A stretch of 7,920 bases of DNA. Source: Actinomycetes bacterium (lineage in GTDB: Bacteria > Actinomycetota > Actinomycetes > Actinomycetales > Microbacteriaceae). Under the pieces are notes generated by a model that worked only from the letters and a program-made list of their open reading frames with translations, was not told the origin of the DNA and did not search any database. This document shows, one piece after another, positions 1 through 5,283 of this stretch. Where the stretch lies: NCBI GenBank assembly GCA_023451265.1, contig JAEYAG010000046.1, forward strand, positions 1 to 7,920. Direction: 5' to 3'. The position numbers and the translations under genes were made by a program. Each line of letters opens with the position of its first letter. Position 1 is the stretch's first letter.

Positions 1-545
1 CGCTGCGCCGCGCCGACCTGGGGGTCACCGGGGGGCGCGCGGGGGCGCGCGCCCGCGCCCGCGCCACCATGACCCCTGAGGCCGCCGCCCTCGCCATCGA
101 GCGCGGCGTCCCGGCGGTGCTCGCGGAGGCGCACCGTGCGCGGTACCTCACCGCGGGGATGCTGGCGGGTTCTGGTGCTGCGGGGCGGCCCGATCTGGTG
201 CTCGCGATGGCGCGGGAGCATCGCCGCGAGGTGGTCGAACTCGACCCCACTCGCGCCCGCACCGCCTTCACGGCACGAGAGTTCGCGCGCCTGGCAGCCG
301 ACGTCACCGACGACGAGCTGCGGGCAGCGGGCGCTGCAGCAGGCGACGACCCCCGTGCGCGCTTCGCGGCGGCACTGGGTGTGGTCGCCGGGCGGCGCGG
401 GCTCGTGCTGCCGCCCGCCGCACCCGAAGACGACGATGTCATCGACCCGATCGGGCGGTCGGCCGCGACGTACGCCCGATCGGCGGATGAGCTGATGCCG
501 GGTGTCGACGCCGTCGAGCGCGTCGTGCGGGCGGCGCTCGGGTAG
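1..545 (+). CDS. Low-molecular-weight protein tyrosine phosphatase, 3' part (start upstream of window)
   Basis: The reading frame (codons from position 3) is open to the left edge. The ATG at 69 matches the internal Met-Thr-Pro-Glu-Ala segment that follows the SAGT loop in this family, so I treat it as internal; the catalytic CX5R loop would lie before the window. Family signs counted from that Met: a histidine-arginine helix (AHRARYLT, 21-28), DLVLAM (42-47) followed by an REHR helix, TAREFARL (67-74), and the C-terminal Asp-Pro loop IDPIGRS with the likely general acid D126. It ends with the usual YARSADEL-type helix. The enzyme would remove phosphate from tyrosine residues. Its position before a BY-kinase gene suggests it reverses that kinase, like the Wzb/Wzc or Ptp/CpsD pairs. 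Oddities: the segment before Met is an Arg-Ala run, and the expected SAGT reads RAGA. Family call is strong; the partner assignment is inference. Confidence 0.85.
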   Translation, partial: LRRADLGVTGGRAGARARARATMTPEAAALAIERGVPAVLAEAHRARYLTAGMLAGSGAAGRPDLVLAMAREHRREVVELDPTRARTAFTAREFARLAADVTDDELRAAGAAAGDDPRARFAAALGVVAGRRGLVLPPAAPEDDDVIDPIGRSAATYARSADELMPGVDAVERVVRAALG

Positions 546-727
546 GAGGCGGTTCGGGGCGGGTTGCGGCGTTTCGTCTCGGTCGCTGGCGCTCCCTCGC
601 TCAACGAACGGGGGTGGCCTCACTCAACGACCACAAGGCGTCACCGATTGGAAACACGCGCTATGGCAGACTGAGTCCGTCATGTCCGGCTCGGCACGCC
701 GGCGACACATTCCCCCCGAGAGGCACC
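546..727. other. Intergenic region between phosphatase and tyrosine kinase genes
   Basis: This 182-bp stretch has no convincing gene. It holds the repeat-like block described separately (570-632). At its right end lies the probable Shine-Dalgarno GAGAGG (718-723), four bases before the kinase ATG at 728. The kinase frame is open back to a GTG at 614, but that GTG sits inside the repeat-like block. The residues it would add have no family resemblance, so I assign them to the leader. No clear -35/-10 pair or stem with a T-run is visible. Confidence 0.6.
570..632. repeat. Repeat-like intergenic element with two copies of a ctcaacga motif
   Basis: The block starts with cgtttcgtctcg and runs through a GC-rich middle to cctcgctcaacgaac (595-609). 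A near copy, cctcactcaacgacc (618-632), follows; the two 15-mers differ at two positions. From memory, Microbacteriaceae genomes carry many intergenic copies of an element beginning cgtttcg-tctcg and ending ctcgctcaacgacc, in either orientation. This looks like a diverged example. Its function is unknown; possibilities are transcript-end structure, a REP/MITE-like relic or a protein-binding site. The direct repeat is seen here; the genome-wide family is recollection. Confidence 0.45.
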
Positions 728-2260
728 ATGGAGCTCAGCGATTACATCCGCATCCTCCGGAAGAACTGGCTCGTCATCATCGTCCTCACCCTCGTGGGGC
801 TCGGCGCGGCGGCGGCGTACTCACTGACACGCACGCCGATCTACGAGTCGTCGAGCACCGTCTTCGTCTCGACCCAAACCGGTGGCACCGCCGCCGAGCT
901 GCAGCAGGGGTCCAACTTCACGCAGGCGCGCATCAACACCTACGTCGGGCTCGTCACCACCCCGGTGGTGCTCAACCCCGTCATCGCCGAGCTCGACCTC
1001 GGCGTCACGGCATCCGAACTGCGCGCTGACGTCTCGGCATCCGCCGCCCTCAACTCCACCCTCATCACCATCACGGTCTCCGACCCCGACCCGGTGCAGG
1101 CCGCCAACATTGCCAACGCCGTCGCCGCGAGCCTCTCGAGCGCCGTGCCGCAGCTCGAGCCCGAGGCCGCCGACGGGTCGAGCCCCGTCCGCCTCAGCCG
1201 GGTCAGCGACGCGCAGCCCGCGCTCACGCCTTCGAGCCCGAACGTGCCGCTCAACCTCGCCCTCGGCGCGCTCGTCGGCCTCGCTCTCGGCATCGGCGTC
1301 GCGGTGCTCCGCACCACCCTCGACAACCGCGTGCGCACCCCGCGCGACGCCGAGCAGATTACGAGCGCCCCCGCGATCGGCGCCATCGCGTTCGACGCGA
1401 AGGCCAAAGAGCGCCCCCTCATCGTGCACGCCGACCCGCTCAGCCCCCGCGCCGAGTCGTTCCGCGCTCTCCGCACCAACCTGCAGTTCCTCGACATGGG
1501 CGGGCGGGCGAGCTTCGTCATCACCAGCTCCATTCCAGCCGAGGGCAAGTCGACCACGACCATCAACCTCGCCATCGCCCTCGCCGACGCCGGCAAGCGG
1601 GTCGCGCTGCTCGACACCGACCTGCGCAAGCCCAAGGTCGCCGAGTACCTCGGCATGGAGGGCGGCGCCGGCCTCACCGACGTGCTCATCGGCCGTGCGA
1701 AGGTCGGCGACGTCATGCTGCCGTGGGGTGGTCGCAGCCTCTACGTCCTCCCCGCCGGAAAGGTGCCGCCGAACCCGAGCGAGCTGCTCGGATCGCGCCA
1801 GATGGCCCTGCTGCTCGAAGTGCTCGAGCGCGACTTCGACGTCGTCCTCTGCGACGCCCCGCCGCTCCTGCCGGTGACCGACGCCGCCATCCTCGCCCGC
1901 GCGACGAGCGGCGCTCTGCTCGTCGTCTCCGCCGGCCGCACCACCAAGCACCAGCTCACCGGCGCCGCCGAAGCCCTCGCGACCGTCGGTGCCAAGCTCG
2001 CCGGCTTCGTCATGTCGATGGTGCCCACGCGCGGCCCCGACTCGTACTACTCCGCCTACGGGTACGGATACGGCTACGGCACCGCCTACCGCGAGGCCGC
2101 GCCCGCCAAGGGGCGCAAGAAGGCCAAGGCGGATGCCGGTGCCCCCTCGAGCCGCAAGGGATCGCGCACCACACCGATTGCGACTGTCCCCGAACCCACC
2201 CTCGCCGAGCTCGGGTTCGACGACACGCGACGCCGCGACAGTCCCGGCAAGGCCGGCTGA
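728..2260 (+). CDS. Polysaccharide chain-length determinant fused to BY-family tyrosine autokinase
   Basis: A 510-residue membrane protein of the Wzc/CapAB fusion type, predicted to autophosphorylate on tyrosine and control polymerisation or export of a surface polysaccharide. The N-terminus (MELSDYIRILRKNW) is a typical Wzz entry. Membrane helix 1 is about residues 15-35, an extracytoplasmic Wzz domain follows, and helix 2 is about 174-195. The cytoplasmic P-loop kinase has Walker A PAEGKSTT (K274), Walker A' LLDTD (D296, D298) followed by LRKPK, and Walker B VVLCDAPP (D376). The tail carries seven tyrosines within 440-454, alternating with glycine, as expected of the autophosphorylation cluster. 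It then has a Lys-rich stretch and about 40 residues with no recognised domain. I chose ATG 728 because GAGAGG precedes it and homology begins there; GTG 614 would add 38 atypical residues. The phosphatase gene upstream is the likely antagonist. Which polymer it serves cannot be told. Confidence 0.93.
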   Translation: MELSDYIRILRKNWLVIIVLTLVGLGAAAAYSLTRTPIYESSSTVFVSTQTGGTAAELQQGSNFTQARINTYVGLVTTPVVLNPVIAELDLGVTASELRADVSASAALNSTLITITVSDPDPVQAANIANAVAASLSSAVPQLEPEAADGSSPVRLSRVSDAQPALTPSSPNVPLNLALGALVGLALGIGVAVLRTTLDNRVRTPRDAEQITSAPAIGAIAFDAKAKERPLIVHADPLSPRAESFRALRTNLQFLDMGGRASFVITSSIPAEGKSTTTINLAIALADAGKRVALLDTDLRKPKVAEYLGMEGGAGLTDVLIGRAKVGDVMLPWGGRSLYVLPAGKVPPNPSELLGSRQMALLLEVLERDFDVVLCDAPPLLPVTDAAILARATSGALLVVSAGRTTKHQLTGAAEALATVGAKLAGFVMSMVPTRGPDSYYSAYGYGYGYGTAYREAAPAKGRKKAKADAGAPSSRKGSRTTPIATVPEPTLAELGFDDTRRRDSPGKAG

Positions 2261-2263
2261 GCC

Positions 2264-3163
2264 GTGCCCCGACAGCGCCCGATCGCGGCGACCCGGGGCG
2301 GCACCATCGCGATCGCCCTCGGTGTGGTCGTGCTCGTCGGTGTCGTCGCCGCGCTCAGCGCCCTCGCTCTGCGCCAGGGCGCCGGGGACGGCTCCGGTGC
2401 AGCTGCGGAGCGCACCGCCGAACCTGCCCCCACCTTCAGTTTCGGCCCGCGCACCGATGCGGCCACCCCGACGCCCACCCCCGCGCCGGTCGTCCTCGCG
2501 CCCGGGGCCGACGAGCGGTTTCTGTCGATCGGTGCCGACGCCGCCTGGCGCGCCACCGCCGGCGCCTGCGGCGGGCCCGCGCCCGTGATCGAGCGCTCCG
2601 GCGACGGCGGAATCACCTGGGTCGATGTCACCCCGACCTACCAGGACATCAGCGCCGTGCGCTCCCTCACCTCCTTCGGCGGTCGCCACGTCACCGCCGT
2701 CGCCGACCTCGCCGCCGCCTGCGAGCCCACGACCCTCCGCTCCTACACCGACGGTCGCTTCTGGGAGTCCTACCCCGACGCGTTCGCCACCGACTCGTAC
2801 GTCGGCACCGATGGCGACATCGTCGTCGACGGACGCACCGTCGCCGCGCCGTGCGCCGCACCGTGGGGCTTGCGCGTCGAAGGGCCCGCCGCCGCAGTCG
2901 TCTGCAATGACACCGCGTACGCGCTCCACGGCGACGAATGGACGGCGCTGGCCGCCGGCGCCCTGGCCGTCGCCGCGACCGACGACGGCATCGTGGTGGC
3001 CCGCACCGACACCGCGTGCACCGGCATCCGCGTCACCGACTACCGCGACGCGGCGCGCGACCTCGCCTGCGTGCCGACGGAAACCACCGGCGCCGTCGCG
3101 CTCGACATCACCGGCGACCGCGTCACCCTGTGGGCGGGCGCCGACCTCATCGACGTCGGCTGA
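2264..3163 (+). CDS. Membrane-anchored extracytoplasmic protein with one Asp-box (BNR-like) motif, function unknown
   Basis: A 299-residue protein starting at GTG 2264, three bases after the kinase stop. The Shine-Dalgarno is weak, so expression probably depends on coupling to the kinase transcript. It has a short basic N-terminus and one hydrophobic helix at about 14-36, a signal anchor with the rest outside the membrane. A Pro/Thr linker (TPTPTPAP, about 68-75) leads to a globular region from about 80. Residues 112-119, SGDGGITW, fit the Asp-box pattern S-x-D-x-G-x-T-W found in sialidase-like beta-propellers and other beta-rich proteins. Six cysteines (102, 153, 197, 214, 252, 269) lie entirely in the outer part and could form disulfides. 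No sialidase catalytic residues or further Asp-boxes are evident, so an enzyme call is not justified. Its place after the kinase suggests a cell-envelope or polysaccharide-related role, by context only. Confidence 0.8.
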   Translation: MPRQRPIAATRGGTIAIALGVVVLVGVVAALSALALRQGAGDGSGAAAERTAEPAPTFSFGPRTDAATPTPTPAPVVLAPGADERFLSIGADAAWRATAGACGGPAPVIERSGDGGITWVDVTPTYQDISAVRSLTSFGGRHVTAVADLAAACEPTTLRSYTDGRFWESYPDAFATDSYVGTDGDIVVDGRTVAAPCAAPWGLRVEGPAAAVVCNDTAYALHGDEWTALAAGALAVAATDDGIVVARTDTACTGIRVTDYRDAARDLACVPTETTGAVALDITGDRVTLWAGADLIDVG

Positions 3164-3179
3164 CCAGGCTGCGCGTCCG

Positions 3180-3545
3180 TCACGAATCGAGCAGCTCGGC
3201 CGCGCGCCGCCGCAGCTCGCGGGGCACGAAGGGCTTCAGCATGTAGTCGTCTGCGCCGGCATGCCGGGCCGTGATCAGGTCTTCTTCGGTCGACCGTGCC
3301 GTCAGCATCAGGATGCGGGTGTCAGCATACGCTTCGTCGCGCCGCAACGCCCGGCACACTTCAATGCCCGTCATTCCCGGCATCATCCAGTCGAGCACCA
3401 CGAGGTCGGGCCGGCGTGCGGCTGCCACAGCCAGGGCGCGCACCCCGTCAGGAGCGACCTCGACGGCGTAGCCCGCGATCGACAGCACCGTGCGCAGCAA
3501 CTCTGCGACGTCGGCGTCGTCTTCCGCCACCAGTACATTCACCAT
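3180..3545 (-). CDS. Stand-alone response regulator receiver (CheY-like)
   Basis: A receiver domain of 121 residues from ATG 3545 with nothing after it, so no DNA-binding or enzymatic output. It accepts a phosphoryl group from a histidine kinase or phosphotransfer protein. Counted from this Met, the acidic pair is D9/D10 (VAEDDAD), the phospho-acceptor is D52 (VVLDWMMPG), the switch threonine is T82 (LTARS) and the lysine is K104 (LKPF); all key residues are present. I prefer ATG 3545 because GGAG lies nine bases upstream and the protein then begins directly with the first strand. A GTG at 3560, with GAGG upstream, would add five residues and is the alternative. The gene is divergent from the histidine kinase operon at 3614, the likely source of phosphate, and convergent with the Asp-box gene, whose stop is 16 bp away. 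Partnership with either kinase is inferred from position. Confidence 0.9.
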   Translation of the reverse strand: MVNVLVAEDDADVAELLRTVLSIAGYAVEVAPDGVRALAVAAARRPDLVVLDWMMPGMTGIEVCRALRRDEAYADTRILMLTARSTEEDLITARHAGADDYMLKPFVPRELRRRAAELLDS

Positions 3546-3582
3546 CGGTGCGGTCTCCACACGCTCGCCCTCGTGGGCCGTT

Positions 3583-3597
3583 CACCCACTCTGGGTG
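3583..3597. promoter_or_regulatory. Perfect 6-bp dyad in the divergent intergenic region (possible operator)
   Basis: CACCCA, then ctc, then TGGGTG form a perfect inverted repeat with a three-base centre. It sits just upstream of the candidate forward -10 and close to where the divergent receiver transcript would start. Its placement suits a regulator acting on both directions. As RNA on the receiver side it could also be a small hairpin in the leader. No binding protein can be named. Confidence 0.35.
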
Positions 3598-3601
3598 CCA
3601 C

Positions 3602-3614
3602 TAGCTTAGGCGTA
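3602..3614 (+). promoter_or_regulatory. Candidate -10 element for a leaderless transcript of the MASE1 kinase operon
   Basis: TAGCTT (3602-3607) fits the actinobacterial -10 pattern TAnnnT. It lies six bases before the A of the ATG at 3614, the spacing expected when transcription starts on the start codon itself. No Shine-Dalgarno is visible before this ATG, which agrees with a leaderless message. The -35 is poor: TTCACC at 3581-3586 with a 15-base spacer is the best I see. On the opposite strand the same bases read TAAGCT (3608-3603), which could serve the divergent receiver gene. Confidence 0.45.
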
Positions 3615-4195
3615 TGACCGCACCCCCCGCGGAGCGCTCCGCCCGCGTCGCACGCGTCCGCGCGCGGGTCATCGCGTTCTGGGTGACAGCGGGCATCCTC
3701 ATCGCCGCACTCGCCGCCCTCGGCGTGCACTTCAGCGTTCCCGGTCTCGTCGTCGCGATGTGGTGGCCGGCGGCGGGTGTCTCGGCGGTCCTCGCGGTCC
3801 GCGCACCCCGCAGGCTCCGCCCGCTCGCCTATGCCGTCGTCTTCACCGCGAGCCTCGCGGGCAACCTCATCGCGGGCCGGCCGCCGGTGCTCGCGCTCAC
3901 GTACGGACTCGCCAATGCCCTCGAGACCGTCGTCTTCGTCACCGTGCTGCTCGGCCGCACCCCGACGCTCCGGCTCCGTACCATCCGCGACTCGGTGCGG
4001 CTCACGGTCGCCGCAGCCGCCTCGGCCGTGGTCCTGGGAATCGCGCTGGGCATCGTGGCCGCAGTGATCGGCACCCCGCAACCGATCGCCGCAGCCGCCA
4101 TCACCGCCGCCTCGCATTTCTCGGCCGTGCTCCTCATCGCCCCGCTCGCGTTGCTCTCCCCCACCCGCAACGGGCACCCGCACGCACCGAGCTGA
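3614..4195 (+). CDS. N-terminal fragment: MASE1-like integral membrane sensor domain
   Basis: As the sequence stands this frame yields 193 residues ending in SPTRNGHPHAPS, the last dozen of which are probably out-of-frame sequence. A basic N-terminus (RSARVARVRAR) is followed by about six hydrophobic helices at roughly 17-40, 43-63, 70-88, 92-114, 128-152 and 157-181. The WWPAAG motif (50-55) and the NALE segment (101-104) match the WP-x-x-G and N-x-x-E positions of MASE1 domains, which occur as sensors in histidine kinases and GGDEF proteins. The ligand is unknown for most. Alone, it would be a signal-less membrane stub; about four further helices lie in the other frame after 4196. Confidence 0.75.
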   Translation: MTAPPAERSARVARVRARVIAFWVTAGILIAALAALGVHFSVPGLVVAMWWPAAGVSAVLAVRAPRRLRPLAYAVVFTASLAGNLIAGRPPVLALTYGLANALETVVFVTVLLGRTPTLRLRTIRDSVRLTVAAAASAVVLGIALGIVAAVIGTPQPIAAAAITAASHFSAVLLIAPLALLSPTRNGHPHAPS

Positions 4196-5283
4196 TCGCG
4201 CAGATCCTCGTCACGGCCCTCATCCTCATGAGCGGATTCGGACTGGTCGTGCCGTTGCCGCTCGAGTTCCTCGTGTTCCTGCCGCTCATCTGGGCGACCC
4301 TGCGCTTCCCACCGCTCATCGCGCACCTCGAAGCCGTCGCCATAGCCATCGCGATCGTTGTGATGAGCGCCGTCGGCGCAAGCTCGTTCGCTCTGTCGAA
4401 CCTCTCCCCCACCGAGCTCACGCTCACGGTCGTCATCTACCTCAGCGCCGTCGCGATCTTCACCGTGTCCACCGCCGCCGAACGCAATGACTCGCTCGGC
4501 AACGCGCGGGCCGCCCTCGAGGCCGCCGACGCGCGCACCGAAGCGGCACGGGCCACCACGGCGACCCTCCAGCTGCGCTACGACCTCGACCGGCAGCGGC
4601 AGGACTTCCTCGCCACCACGAGCCACGAGTTGCGCACACCCGTCACCATCATCGCCGGCTACAGCGACCTGCTCGCCGAACACGATCTGCCCGCCGAGTC
4701 AGTTCCCTGGGTCGACGCGATCCAGCGCAACAGCACGCGTCTGACCGCCATGCTCGATGACCTCCTCGCGTTCTCCCGGCGACAGGCCGTCCCGGTAGCG
4801 TCGGTCGACCTCCCGGCATCCGTCCTCGTCGACGACGTCGTGGGTGCCCGCCGGGGCGAGGCCGATCGCCGCGATCTCGCGGTATCCATCGCGCGGATGC
4901 CGGGGCTCACCCTGCACGCCGACCGCGCCGACGCGACCCGGGCACTCGACTCGCTCGTCTCGAACGCCTTCAAGTTCACTCCCGACGGCGGCCGCATCCG
5001 CATCGAGGCCGACATCGTCGGTGACGACGTGATGATCACGGTCACCGACACCGGCCCCGGCATGAACGCCGATACCCTCGCGCAGGCATTCGATCCGTTC
5101 TATCGCGGCGAGCACTCCGAGGAACACGCGATGCCCGGCACAGGGTTGGGGCTGTCGATCGCCCGTATCCTCGCCCACCGCAATCGCGGTGAAGTCATGC
5201 TCGTCGCCTCCCCGGGCCGCGGCGCGCGGGCGAGCCTGCTGCTGCCGCTCGCCTCCCCCTCGGGAGGCGATGATGTTCGGTAG
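4162..5283 (+). CDS. C-terminal fragment: end of membrane sensor plus HisKA/HATPase_c kinase core
   Basis: This frame continues the sensor with helices around LIAQILVTALIL, FLVFLPLIWATLRF (the typical second-half MASE1 P-L-x-W-A-x-x-R-F signature), EAVAIAIAIVVMSAV and VVIYLSAVAIF. An Ala/Glu-rich helical linker leads to the kinase. The H-box is TSHELRTPVT with the phospho-acceptor His at 4624-4626. The N-box is SLVSNAFKF (Asn 4963-4965), G1 is TDTGPGM (Asp 5047-5049), the F-box is FDPFYRG, and G2 is GTGLGLS (5137-5157). All catalytic motifs are intact. There is no PAS, HAMP or receiver domain. No independent start is convincing: ATG 4228 lies inside a membrane helix and has no Shine-Dalgarno, so translation as a separate protein (351 residues) is doubtful. 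The start given is simply where this frame becomes coding. Confidence 0.75.
   Translation, partial: HPQRAPARTELIAQILVTALILMSGFGLVVPLPLEFLVFLPLIWATLRFPPLIAHLEAVAIAIAIVVMSAVGASSFALSNLSPTELTLTVVIYLSAVAIFTVSTAAERNDSLGNARAALEAADARTEAARATTATLQLRYDLDRQRQDFLATTSHELRTPVTIIAGYSDLLAEHDLPAESVPWVDAIQRNSTRLTAMLDDLLAFSRRQAVPVASVDLPASVLVDDVVGARRGEADRRDLAVSIARMPGLTLHADRADATRALDSLVSNAFKFTPDGGRIRIEADIVGDDVMITVTDTGPGMNADTLAQAFDPFYRGEHSEEHAMPGTGLGLSIARILAHRNRGEVMLVASPGRGARASLLLPLASPSGGDDVR

Larger units (their letters stand above)
3614..5283 (+). pseudogene. MASE1-domain sensor histidine kinase gene interrupted by an apparent -1 frameshift
   Basis: Two frames together encode one familiar architecture: a polytopic MASE1-like membrane sensor, then HisKA and HATPase_c. 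The first frame stops at TGA 4193-4195. The second frame carries the rest of the membrane domain and the kinase. Before about 4160 the second frame gives only an Arg/Pro/His-rich shadow peptide, so the switch falls between about 4150 and 4195. The run of five C at 4158-4162 is the obvious site: one more C there would restore a continuous protein of 556 residues, reading LLSPHPQRAPARTELI across the join. Both halves keep good codon structure and all kinase motifs, so any inactivation is recent. Sequencing error, a true deletion, or slippage at the C run could each explain it. I label it pseudogene only because the frame is broken; it may be functional in life. Its 3' end overlaps the next kinase by 11 bp. 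Confidence 0.75.

Noticed and set aside
640..672. Promoter for the tyrosine kinase (TTGGAA 648-653; TATGGC 662-667 or CAGACT 667-672)
   Set aside because: Spacings of 8 or 13 bases are too short for a sigma-70-type pair, and no alternative -35 is convincing.
614..727. N-terminal extension of the tyrosine kinase from GTG 614
   Set aside because: The added residues do not resemble Wzz proteins, begin inside the repeat-like block, and lack a good Shine-Dalgarno. ATG 728 has one and matches the family start.
821..2929. A 702-codon open frame on the - strand across the kinase and the Asp-box gene
   Set aside because: It is antisense to two well-supported genes, is Gly/Arg/Asp-rich and low in complexity, and shows no domain. 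Long antisense frames are expected in DNA this GC-rich.
3140..3160. Inverted repeat gccgac/gtcggc at the end of the Asp-box gene as an intrinsic terminator
   Set aside because: The stem is only six pairs, lies inside the coding sequence before the stop, and has no T-run after it.
3760..4160. Coding in the kinase C-terminal frame upstream of the frameshift
   Set aside because: The peptide is Arg/Pro/His-rich with no membrane or domain pattern, while the other frame over the same DNA encodes clear MASE1 helices.
5189..5272. Upstream start for the PAS kinase
   Set aside because: The extra residues are Arg/Pro/Cys-rich shadow of the previous kinase's G2 end. GGGAGG directly before 5270/5273 decides the start.
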